Positions 53,983-62,108 of a stretch of 64,000 bases of DNA are shown here, in pieces (the stretch's first letter is position 1; each line of letters begins with the position of its first letter). The position numbers were made by a program, and so were the translations under genes. The DNA comes from Lachnospiraceae bacterium (lineage in GTDB: Bacteria > Bacillota > Clostridia > Lachnospirales > Lachnospiraceae): positions 1,116,001 to 1,180,000 of the forward strand of contig AP025576.1 in assembly GCA_022845955.1 (NCBI GenBank), in the 5' to 3' direction. Below the pieces are notes generated by a model. It was given only the letters and a program-made list of their open reading frames with translations. It did no database searches and was not told the DNA's origin.

Positions 53983-54020
53983 AAAAACCGCTCCGGAGTC
54001 TGTTCCCCGGGGCGGTTTTT
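53983..54020 (+). terminator. Intrinsic terminator
   Basis: AAAAACCGCTCCGG pairs with CCGGGGCGGTTTTT (one G-U position) and ends in five T residues. The A-rich left side makes it usable from the other strand. Confidence 0.85.
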
Positions 54021-54194
54021 CAGCCCGTGTTTTTCCAACGTGAGGCGGTGCAAGGGATAGGTATCGCTGCATTTATAACTTAATAATTCGCAAACAAAAT
54101 GCAAACAGAACTGCCGATAATCTGTCATATAATAAATCCATCAGATAACAAAAGAATCTAATAATACAAGCGATTCAAGGAGGTTTTTGCCCTG

Positions 54195-56024
54195 CTAATG
54201 CTGCAGCATGGAGAGAACCGTATTGTTTTCTTCCAGGATGCAGGATGCCTTTTCAAATTGGATAACCCCCCGGTAGGTTTCCCCGTACACCGGTTTTTCC
54301 ATGGTGCTGGATCCGTAGCAGGCTTCCTCCAGAGGAAGCTGCAGCGCGTTGATGATGACATTGTCACGTACGATGACATTGCGGCAGGAGGAAAGGAACA
54401 TGGCCTGCCTGGGGCAGTCGATAAACGTATTCTTTTCGATTACTACATTACGGAAAACCGGTTCCTCCGTCCTGTCGCCCGGCAGGTACACACCCATATA
54501 CAGCACTGCCATCTGCCAGGCGTTCAGGTCACAGTGGCGGATGATATTGTTCCGGATAAGGAGGCCGCTCACGCCGTGGCCTTCGCTCCAGCGGGATTCA
54601 CAGCCGGTTTCGATTTGGATGGCCGCGCCCTGGATGTTTTCAAAGACATTGTTTTCCACCAGCCCGTTGGAACCCTGGAGAAGGATGCCTCTGGCCCGGT
54701 TGTTGGTAAAGCGGCAGCCTCGTATGATATAGTTTTGGGTGGAAAAACGCCGGTTCCACAGAACGGTGCCGGGAGAAAGGGACTGTGGAAGGGGATCCTC
54801 AAAGGTGAGCATACAGGTGCGGCTGTGGGGATTATAATCGGCACCCGTAAGCCTGGATACATAACCGGTTGGGGACAAATCCGGATTGCGCAGCTCCACA
54901 GGGAAACCAGGCTCAAACAGCACGGATTCCTTTACCGCCCGTTGGGCGATCAGGGAATGGGAGCCTGTAATTTCTATTCCCATGCAGGAATTGTCGTGGA
55001 TATTGATGCAGTCGTCCCCCGCAAACCCGAATTCACAGTCTTCTATGATAAAATTCCCCTGGGAATTACAGATGTGAAGGCAGTCTGTGGCAGTGGAAAT
55101 GCTCCGGGCGGTGCCCGGCCGGACGGTGACCTTACAGCCTTTGAAATGCAGGCCATGGATATCCCCGTTTCCTACGAAACCGCTTCCGGGGGAGGAATAA
55201 ATGGTGATATTTTCCAGGGTACAGTCGGTCGTATCCCGAATGGGGATTGTGAGGATGCTGTATTCATAATGCCGGAAATTATAGCAGTCTCCGCGATGAA
55301 AATGCTGCTTTGTAAAATCCGGATCCGCGGTATAAAACCGCATGGTATTGGCATCCACTCTCTCCTGGACCGGCTTGAACACCCCGGACAGTTCCCGGAT
55401 CAGTTCATGCATACGGGCGTCTGTTTCTTCATCCCCGCTGTCTTTTACATATTCATTTTTATAGGGACGGAATTCCATGCCGTTTTTGCAGCCCGGCGTA
55501 TAGCGGTGCGGATCAAAGGGACCTACAATAGTAAAATGCATCTTGTCGGGAATGGTTTTACAGGCGGGAAAGGTACATTCGATATAGCTGCCGTCCGCTG
55601 CGACCTCCGTTACAATGCCGGCGCTGGCAAGAGGGGCTTTTTCCCAGTTCCAGTCAAGAACCAAATCCCGGATCATAATCCGGTGTGCGCCGCAGACAGA
55701 AAGATAGGGCTTACATGTTTCGAAAATAAATTCACTTCCCTGGCCGTCTAAAAGAAAGTTCTCCATTCCATCCAGATCAAGATGGGCGTTCCCGCCGCAT
55801 TCTTTAAAGCGATAGACTCCCCTGGGGACAAGCAGGGTTTCCAGCTTTTCTTTCCGGCAGCAGACAAGCGCCCGGGCGAAGGCCTTATAATTGCAGGAAT
55901 TCCCGTCCGGTTTTGCACCAAAGTCCGCAACGCTGACACTGCGCCCCGGGGCGGGTCTGCGGATGTGCAGGCCTGCCAGTTCGTTTTCAAGTGTTTCCAT
56001 AAAAGAAGTATCTGTTTTTTCCAT
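54195..56024 (-). CDS. Right-handed beta-helix glycosidase (GH110/GH28-like)
   Basis: A 609-residue beta-helix protein. It opens SVSVADFGAKPDGNSCNYKA, the usual start of pectinase-like folds, and repeats of the form N-x-x-I-x-x-C-x-F follow. Segments TLENITIYSSPGSGFVGNGD, FGFAGDDCINIHDNS and RGCRFTNNRARGILLQG resemble the GH110 alpha-1,3-galactosidase family more than polygalacturonases. No signal peptide, so it acts inside the cell. It is the third gene of a transcript with two sugar permeases, 6 bp after the second, so its substrate should be what that importer brings in. Family assignment by eye is tentative. Confidence 0.75.
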   Translation of the reverse strand: MEKTDTSFMETLENELAGLHIRRPAPGRSVSVADFGAKPDGNSCNYKAFARALVCCRKEKLETLLVPRGVYRFKECGGNAHLDLDGMENFLLDGQGSEFIFETCKPYLSVCGAHRIMIRDLVLDWNWEKAPLASAGIVTEVAADGSYIECTFPACKTIPDKMHFTIVGPFDPHRYTPGCKNGMEFRPYKNEYVKDSGDEETDARMHELIRELSGVFKPVQERVDANTMRFYTADPDFTKQHFHRGDCYNFRHYEYSILTIPIRDTTDCTLENITIYSSPGSGFVGNGDIHGLHFKGCKVTVRPGTARSISTATDCLHICNSQGNFIIEDCEFGFAGDDCINIHDNSCMGIEITGSHSLIAQRAVKESVLFEPGFPVELRNPDLSPTGYVSRLTGADYNPHSRTCMLTFEDPLPQSLSPGTVLWNRRFSTQNYIIRGCRFTNNRARGILLQGSNGLVENNVFENIQGAAIQIETGCESRWSEGHGVSGLLIRNNIIRHCDLNAWQMAVLYMGVYLPGDRTEEPVFRNVVIEKNTFIDCPRQAMFLSSCRNVIVRDNVIINALQLPLEEACYGSSTMEKPVYGETYRGVIQFEKASCILEENNTVLSMLQH

Positions 56025-56030
56025 TTCCTG

Positions 56031-57392
56031 TTATCCTTTCACGCCGGACGCCATAATACTTTGCTTCAGCTGTTTGGAGAAGAGGATGGACAGAAGGATT
56101 ACCGGGGTTATGGTTATGACGGCAAGGCCCATTAATGCATTCTGTTTGGTTCCCATATTGTTGGAAATGTTATACAGCGCCACATTCAGCGTCCACAGCT
56201 TTTGATCCTCCGTTACCAGCCATGCCCAGAAGAAATCGTTCCAGTTCCCGATGAAGGTCTGCAGGGCGATCAGGGAAATAATCGCTTTGGACAGCGGCAT
56301 GCAGATCTGGGTATACAGGTAAAAATGACTGGCACCGTCCAGAGAAGCGGCTTCAAAATAGCTTCCGGGGATCTGGTCAAAAAAGCCCTTGTACAGATAC
56401 ACATAAAAACCAAAGGGGTAGAGGAAGGGCAGCAGCAGGGCGGCATAGTTATTATAAGCGCCCATCTGCCGGTACATGATGAGCTGGGGCAGCATAATGC
56501 TGGCAAAGGGGACCATCATGCCTCCCATAAAAAAGAGCAGTACAAAATTCCCCGCTTTTTTCGTCAGCAGCCGGCTGATGACAAAGGCACAGACGGAGCA
56601 GAGAATGACCTGGGAGATCATGGCGAAGCCGATGACGATCACGCTGTTCATGACAAAGGTCATAAAACCGAATTTGACAATGGTTTCACTTTGGGGATAG
56701 ATATAGGCCGGCATCTGGAGATAATATTGGAAGCTTTCCAGATTGAGCAGATTCTTGGTCCGGCTGCCTGCGCCGGCAAGCGTGCCGTTGAGCGCGTAGT
56801 TTTCGGCAAGCGTCGCCGAGACCTGCTGGTAAAAGGTGTCTGCCAGGCCTTCGGGCGGTGTCCGGGTGATTCCGTCCGGATCGAATTCATAGCCGATGGA
56901 TTCGCAGGCCCTCAGATAGCGGTCGCCGTGAAGCAGGACATCCCTTTTGATGGTCGTTCTGGAATAAATTCCATAATCCCGTTCCATCTGCAGCTTCATC
57001 TGATGTGCCCTGGAATAGAACAGGGTTTTGCCGTCCTTTGTCCCATAGACCTGGATCTCCATAATGGACTGGTCGGCCAGTTTATAGTTGATGCCGAGCA
57101 TTGCCAGAATGTTATCCTGGAGCATGGCATCCTTCAGCTGTGCTTCATCGCCGAAATCCTTTCCGGAATAGTCTATGACGAGAGAAAGGCTGTTGGCGCT
57201 GTCCGGAAGCAGCTGCGGCGGTACCTCATAGATCTTGGCATTGTCCTTCATAGCGCTGGAAACGGCGAAAATCAGAGGATAGAGCATGAGGGCGGCAAAG
57301 AGCAGCGAGATGGTGACCGCACAGATTTTCAGCCTGCGTTCCGAAGCTCCCGGTTTAATGTGGTTCTTTTTTGTTCCGTTCTTTTTTTTCAT
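56031..57392 (-). CDS. Carbohydrate ABC permease (MalG type) with large external insertion
   Basis: A 453-residue permease, where the family usual is about 280. After the first helix (ICAVTISLLFAALMLYPLIF) an extra stretch of roughly 170 residues (about 60-235) is inserted before the remaining five helices; it should lie outside the cell and contains TKDGKTLFYSRAHQM and DVLLHGDRYLRACES. The ATPase-contact loop EAASLDGASHFYLYTQICMP is normal. It pairs with the permease encoded just upstream; no ATPase gene is nearby, as usual for this importer class. The insertion may contact the binding protein. Confidence 0.9.
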   Translation of the reverse strand: MKKKNGTKKNHIKPGASERRLKICAVTISLLFAALMLYPLIFAVSSAMKDNAKIYEVPPQLLPDSANSLSLVIDYSGKDFGDEAQLKDAMLQDNILAMLGINYKLADQSIMEIQVYGTKDGKTLFYSRAHQMKLQMERDYGIYSRTTIKRDVLLHGDRYLRACESIGYEFDPDGITRTPPEGLADTFYQQVSATLAENYALNGTLAGAGSRTKNLLNLESFQYYLQMPAYIYPQSETIVKFGFMTFVMNSVIVIGFAMISQVILCSVCAFVISRLLTKKAGNFVLLFFMGGMMVPFASIMLPQLIMYRQMGAYNNYAALLLPFLYPFGFYVYLYKGFFDQIPGSYFEAASLDGASHFYLYTQICMPLSKAIISLIALQTFIGNWNDFFWAWLVTEDQKLWTLNVALYNISNNMGTKQNALMGLAVITITPVILLSILFSKQLKQSIMASGVKG

Positions 57393-57404
57393 GAGTACCG
57401 GCTC

Positions 57405-58304
57405 CTATTCTTTTTCTGATTTTTCAAAGCGCATCTGCAGCATGGTCAGGGCGGCGATGACGAGCAGAAGAATGACGGAAGCGGCGGAACCGCGGCCGTA
57501 ATTCAAATCCTGGTTAAACGCATTATAGATGAAGATCCCCTGTGTGGTGGATGCCCCGCTGGGGCCGCCGGAGGCATACATGTAGGGGGCGTCCAGAAGC
57601 TGCATGGTGGTGATCACACACATGATCAGCTGGATAAATATCATAAAGGAAATGTTGGGCAGGATGATCCGGAAAATTTTGCCGAAGCCCGTACAGCCGT
57701 CCAGCGCAGCGGATTCCATGATGTCGGAGGATACGCCCTGTATGGCGGACAAATACAGAAGAACGGTAAGCCCGCCCCCCAGCACACCGGGGAAAATAAT
57801 GCAGAATTTGACCAGATCGGGATCGCTGAGCCAGGCCTGGGGCTGGCCGCCGAAAAACTTCACGATCTGGTTGGCAATCCCATAATCGGGATGCCAGATC
57901 CATTTCCATATAATGACGTTTACGGAAGTAGGGATAAGCGCCGGCAGGATATAGAGGGTGGTCAGGCATTTCTGGAGGCGGATCAGTTCGTTTAGGAGCA
58001 GAGCCTGAATCAGAGGGATGAAAAAGCACATCGCCAGCTGCAGCAGGAGGAAAAGAAACGTATTTTTCCAGGCATCCCAGTAATACTGCATACGGAACAT
58101 GCCGATATAATTGGAAAGGCCTACGAATCTGCCGGGCGGGTTAATAGGGTCGTATTTAAATAAGGAAATATAAAAGGCGCTGAGAATGGGATAGTATTTC
58201 AGCCATACGGTAAAGGCCATGGGCAGCGCCAGGATGCACCAGGGCGCCGCTTTTTTCCGGAATGTGTAGCTTCCGAAGCTTCCGGTAAATTTGTTTCCTT
58301 TCAT
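57405..58304 (-). CDS. Carbohydrate ABC permease (MalF/UgpA type)
   Basis: A 299-residue permease with six helices (WCILALPMAFTVWLKYYPIL at the start) and the contact loop ESAALDGCTGFGKIFRIILP. First gene of the transcript permease-permease-beta-helix glycosidase; GGGGAGGA precedes the ATG. A TATAAT at 58373-58378 with a poor -35 lies 70 bp upstream, which suggests activation, perhaps through the palindrome 58421-58476. Confidence 0.93.
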   Translation of the reverse strand: MKGNKFTGSFGSYTFRKKAAPWCILALPMAFTVWLKYYPILSAFYISLFKYDPINPPGRFVGLSNYIGMFRMQYYWDAWKNTFLFLLLQLAMCFFIPLIQALLLNELIRLQKCLTTLYILPALIPTSVNVIIWKWIWHPDYGIANQIVKFFGGQPQAWLSDPDLVKFCIIFPGVLGGGLTVLLYLSAIQGVSSDIMESAALDGCTGFGKIFRIILPNISFMIFIQLIMCVITTMQLLDAPYMYASGGPSGASTTQGIFIYNAFNQDLNYGRGSAASVILLLVIAALTMLQMRFEKSEKE

Positions 58305-58420
58305 AGATCAATCCTCCCCGAAGTAAATTATTTGAAGGTGCACACCATAGTGGGCGTACGGATACTAACCCTATTATAAATAGAATGAAAGAGGTACATA
58401 ATCAATAAAATAAACCATCA

Positions 58421-58476
58421 TGTCACCTTTCTTAAGCTGTTTTGCCCGTCCCGGAAAAAGCTTAAGAAAAGTGACA
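58421..58476. promoter_or_regulatory. Long palindrome between divergent importer genes
   Basis: GTCACCTTTCTTAAGCT and AGCTTAAGAAAAGTGAC are near-perfect inverted copies about 20 bp apart. The centre lies roughly 82 bp upstream of the predicted permease start and 93 bp upstream of the binding-protein start. The position between two promoters with weak -35 boxes suits an activator site; the YesN-type regulator at 62109 is the likely binder. It can also fold as an RNA hairpin, but no T-run follows. Confidence 0.55.
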
Positions 58477-58506
58477 TTTTCCGCGTATTCGGTTAATATT
58501 GTATCG

Positions 58507-58535
58507 TTTTCAGAAATATTATTTTTTGTTATGAT
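58507..58535 (+). promoter_or_regulatory. Candidate promoter of the sugar-binding protein gene
   Basis: TTTTCA (58507-58512), 17-bp spacer, TATGAT (58530-58535), about 55 bp before the start codon. The poor -35 agrees with activation from the palindrome upstream. Confidence 0.5.
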
Positions 58536-58591
58536 AGTTTTATCAAAACGAGTTCGCTGTTGTTGGGGGACTACAAAAAGGAGGAAACAGA

Positions 58592-60004
58592 ATGAAAAAG
58601 AAAGCATTGGCTGTTGTTTTGACATTATGTATGGCTGCCGGCCTGCTGGCCGGCTGTGGAAGCAAGCCGGCAGAAAATACGGCGGCCGCGCCTTCCGGGC
58701 AGACCGCTGCGGAAGATACGGCAGGGGATAAAGAGGAAACTTCAGAGCCGGCAGCCGTGACTGAGGCACAGGATACGGAAAAGGAGCCGGTGGAACTCAC
58801 CTTATGGGTGACCAGCCGCAATACGGATGATTGGTCTACAGAGATGGAAAACCAGTTTCTGAGTGAACATCCCTGGATTACCCTGAATAAGGTGGTAAAG
58901 GAAGGGGACCCGGGCAACGAATTTTACCAGGGCATGGCTGCCGGAAACGCACCGGATCTGGTAAACTGCTCCTTTACTATGATGAATTCCTATATCGCTG
59001 CCGGTATCCTGGAACCGCTCAATACCTATACGGACAATTGGGATGAGTGGGGGAATTTCACAAAAGAATATGTGGATATGTTCACACGGGACGGTAACGT
59101 ATACGGACTTCCCGGTTCGGTTGCCCCCATGCTGTTCGGATACAATAAAGCGCTGCTGGAGGCCGCAGGCGTGACGGAACCGCCTAAAACCTGGGATGAA
59201 GCCATTGAAGTGGCTAAGTTAGTCAACGATCCTTCCAACCAGATCACCGGCTATGCAACGCTGGCGGCGGAGTGGACCGAATGGTTTTTCCAGTATTATG
59301 TATGGCAGGCCGGCGGGGATCTGACGAAAGAAAATGCGGATGGGACGGCGGAGCTTACCTTTACGGATCCCGCTGTAATAGAAGCCGCAAAGTTTTATCA
59401 GAGACTGCGCAGTGAAGGGGTTCTCCAGAGTGACCTCACTTTGAAATTCGGCGATCTCGTAACGAATTTCGGCCTTGGAAAAATCGGTATGATGCCGTTT
59501 GCAGGTGACTGGGTATCGGAAGCCATCAGCAACGGGATTGATCCGGATGACATCGGCCTTTGTCTCCCTCCTGCAGGTCCTTCGGGAGAGCAGACAACCG
59601 CAATTGCCGGTACCTGCTATGTCATCAACGCAAAAGCGGATCAGGCCAAGAAAGACGCGGCATGGGAATACATCAGCTATTATACAAGCAAAGAATATCT
59701 GACATCCTTTTTTGAAAATCTCGCTACCAAGGGAGCGCCCAATCCGGTTATCATACCCCGTGATGATATGAGCGTGACTGATTTTTATGAATTCCCGGAA
59801 GAATATAAGGAAGTCCTGGAAGCTGCCAAAACAGTAGGACGTCTGGAATTCTACGGAAAGGCTGACTTCGGCTCTTATGTGGACAGGGCCGTACAGAAGA
59901 TATTGGTGGATCCCAATGCGGATCCGGAAAAAGAGTTCGCCGATGCCCAGAAGCTCTGTGAAAACGAGGCGCTGGATGCCTTTAATGAAGCGAACAAAAG
60001 ATAA
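58592..60004 (+). CDS. Sugar ABC transporter substrate-binding lipoprotein
   Basis: A 470-residue family 1 binding protein. The lipoprotein signal is MKKKALAVVLTLC through GLLAGCGS, then an acidic Thr/Glu linker and the binding domain (LTLWVTSRNTDDWSTEMENQ, GLPGSVAPMLFGYNKALLEA, KTWDEAIEVAKLVNDPSN, GDWVSEAISNG). It delivers an oligosaccharide to the divergent permeases. A GGAGG ribosome site precedes the ATG. A terminator follows before the sensor kinase gene. Confidence 0.94.
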   Translation: MKKKALAVVLTLCMAAGLLAGCGSKPAENTAAAPSGQTAAEDTAGDKEETSEPAAVTEAQDTEKEPVELTLWVTSRNTDDWSTEMENQFLSEHPWITLNKVVKEGDPGNEFYQGMAAGNAPDLVNCSFTMMNSYIAAGILEPLNTYTDNWDEWGNFTKEYVDMFTRDGNVYGLPGSVAPMLFGYNKALLEAAGVTEPPKTWDEAIEVAKLVNDPSNQITGYATLAAEWTEWFFQYYVWQAGGDLTKENADGTAELTFTDPAVIEAAKFYQRLRSEGVLQSDLTLKFGDLVTNFGLGKIGMMPFAGDWVSEAISNGIDPDDIGLCLPPAGPSGEQTTAIAGTCYVINAKADQAKKDAAWEYISYYTSKEYLTSFFENLATKGAPNPVIIPRDDMSVTDFYEFPEEYKEVLEAAKTVGRLEFYGKADFGSYVDRAVQKILVDPNADPEKEFADAQKLCENEALDAFNEANKR

Positions 60005-60046
60005 TCTTATTGCAGATACCCGGGGAATATAAGACCTTGCAGCCAG

Positions 60047-60076
60047 AAAGTGTGAGAATTCATTCTTGCACTTTTT
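60047..60076 (+). terminator. Intrinsic terminator after the binding-protein gene
   Basis: AAAGTGTGAGAAT pairs with ATTCTTGCACTTT (11 of 13 bases plus G-U pairs), ending in a T-run. Its T-run overlaps the -35 of the sensor kinase promoter. Confidence 0.75.
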
Positions 60077-60103
60077 GGCATTTACAAATACCTGTGGTAT
60101 AAT
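60075..60103 (+). promoter_or_regulatory. Promoter of the YesM/YesN pair
   Basis: TTGGCA (60075-60080), 17-bp spacer, TATAAT (60098-60103), with TG two bases before the -10 (extended -10). The predicted leader is only about 30 nt. Confidence 0.85.
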
Positions 60104-60138
60104 TTGGTGCAGGACAGACGGTGGGGGGATGCCGGCAT

Positions 60139-62058
60139 ATGCGCATACTTAAGAAAATAAAAGAAACAGGCAGGAAGGCCGACAGGCATATCAAAACAAT
60201 GCTCCGGAAGGTAAGCCTGTTCCGCAGGCTCAATACGTCGTTTATGCTGCTTCTGATAACGGCGGCTATTTTCCTTACTTTTTTCAGCTTTTACAAATAT
60301 TCTGATGAGATCAGTAAAAATACAGACAGGTATATTTCCCTTCTTGTCCAGAATGTGGCGCTGAAAATTGAGGACACCATGCAGGAATATGAAGCGGAGG
60401 CCCTGCGGTTTTATGATGACAGCCAGGTGGTGCGGGCTTTGCTGGAAAACGCGGAGCCGGGGGCGGCTTTGGACAGCGAAGCCTATGAACAGAACCGGTA
60501 CTGTATCGAGAATGCGCTTTATAATATTGGCTATGGGCGGAAATATATCGTAAATATCCAGTTTGTGACGCCGGAGGAACCATATTATATGGTGGAACCG
60601 GGCGGATACCGCAGGGGCGGTATCATCCGGGATCCGGAAGCCTTTTATCAGACGGATTTTTACAGGCTGCCCCAGGAAAAAAACGGATATCCCGTCTGGT
60701 TTGACACCGCGGATCAGACCGAGATTTTTTATAAAAACGAACAGAGCGTCTATGGCCTTGCCAATATCGTGACGCTGGGTATCGCGGTGTATGCGCCGGC
60801 AGGCAGGGAGTTCCTGGGTGTTCTTCTTCTGAATATTGACCTGAATGCGTTTGCGGGAGCGATGGAGGGGTATGAAGCCTACAATGACGGAAATACGTTC
60901 ATGATAGGGGAAGACGGGATCCTGATGTGGTTTAATCCCAGTATATCCGCACCGGCTTTTCCCAAGGACGGTCAGCTGTTCCAGGAAATGAAGGAGCAGG
61001 GGAAGGGGATCCGGGAAATAAGCGGCGACGGGCAGAAGCTGATTCTGGCATATGAGAGGATACCCAATACGTTTACCTTTGTAGCCCATGTTGCGGATCT
61101 GGATGTACTGTATGCCGGGACCTATCAGATCCGCAACCTGTGTATTCTGGTATTACTGGCCGTTGTGATTGCCTGCACGGTGATATCCTATTATGTCACA
61201 AGCAGTATCTCGGAGCCGGTGGGGCAGCTGATTAAGGTGATGCAGATGGCCGGGGACGGCAAATGGAACGAGAGATACCAAAACTCCGGAAACGATGAGA
61301 TCACTATTTTAGGGGATCGCTTTAATGAGATGGCGGATAAAACGGATCAGCTTATCGAACAGGTCTATCTGTCGGAAATCAGGAGGCAGAAGGTTTCCAT
61401 CAGCTGGATCAATGCAAGGCTGGATGCGCTGCTGATGCAGATTAATCCCCATTTCCTCTACAATACCCTGGATATTATCCGCTGGGAGGCCATGTATGAA
61501 GCCGGCGGGGAAAGCCCGGTCACGCAGATGATCGAGAAATTCAGCCAGCTTTACCGTATGGGGATGCGCACCGGAGGAAATACCATTACGCTGAAGGAAG
61601 GAGTCGAACACGCCAAGGCTTATCTGGAGGTCATTAATTTCCGGCACAGGGAAAAAATCTCGCTGGAGCTTCAGGTGGATCCGGAGGACGAAAAATTATA
61701 TATCCCCCAGTTTATGCTGCAGCCGATTATGGAAAATGCGGTGGTGCATGCATTCGGCGATGCCAGCAGAGGATACGGGATTACGATTCGTGCCTGCAGG
61801 GAGGAAAACAGGCTGCTTGTGAGCGTCAGGGATAACGGAAAAGGGATGTCGCAGGAGGAGCTGGAAAAACTCACCTCTGTTATGGAAAAAGAGACTTTTG
61901 CGGAAGAAAACATAGGGCTTGTGAATGTCAATCAGAGAATCCGGCTTTTTTACGGAGAGGACTATGGGATCCGGCTTACCAGCCAAAAGGGAGAAGGGAC
62001 GGAAATCATAATTTCACTGCCGGTGAGAAGCCGCTCGGAAAATATGGAAAAGACATAA
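60139..62058 (+). CDS. YesM-type sensor histidine kinase
   Basis: Start ATG 60139 behind GGGGGGA (a GTG at 60121 is in frame); 639 residues. N-terminal helix (NTSFMLLLITAAIFLTFF), a large external dCache-like sensor (about 60-330), second helix (LCILVLLAVVIACTVISYYV), HAMP domain, then the His_kinase family domain with H438 in MQINPHFLYNTL and an ATPase domain (QPIMENAVVHAF, VRDNGKGM). It senses an external signal, in this locus probably a sugar or the loaded binding protein, and phosphorylates the YesN-type regulator encoded 50 bp downstream. Confidence 0.93.
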   Translation: MRILKKIKETGRKADRHIKTMLRKVSLFRRLNTSFMLLLITAAIFLTFFSFYKYSDEISKNTDRYISLLVQNVALKIEDTMQEYEAEALRFYDDSQVVRALLENAEPGAALDSEAYEQNRYCIENALYNIGYGRKYIVNIQFVTPEEPYYMVEPGGYRRGGIIRDPEAFYQTDFYRLPQEKNGYPVWFDTADQTEIFYKNEQSVYGLANIVTLGIAVYAPAGREFLGVLLLNIDLNAFAGAMEGYEAYNDGNTFMIGEDGILMWFNPSISAPAFPKDGQLFQEMKEQGKGIREISGDGQKLILAYERIPNTFTFVAHVADLDVLYAGTYQIRNLCILVLLAVVIACTVISYYVTSSISEPVGQLIKVMQMAGDGKWNERYQNSGNDEITILGDRFNEMADKTDQLIEQVYLSEIRRQKVSISWINARLDALLMQINPHFLYNTLDIIRWEAMYEAGGESPVTQMIEKFSQLYRMGMRTGGNTITLKEGVEHAKAYLEVINFRHREKISLELQVDPEDEKLYIPQFMLQPIMENAVVHAFGDASRGYGITIRACREENRLLVSVRDNGKGMSQEELEKLTSVMEKETFAEENIGLVNVNQRIRLFYGEDYGIRLTSQKGEGTEIIISLPVRSRSENMEKT

Positions 62059-62108
62059 GGACAGGACGGAACCGTTACACGAAAAGACAGAAGGAGGAGG
62101 GGAGCAGG

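Larger units (their letters stand above)
53721..54194. other. Intergenic region with promoter, small ORF and terminator
   Basis: This 474-bp gap holds the HD-GYP promoter, a possible 23-residue membrane ORF (53902-53973) and a terminator (53983-54020). From 54021 to 54194 the sequence is AT-rich and carries no gene that I can support. Confidence 0.5.
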
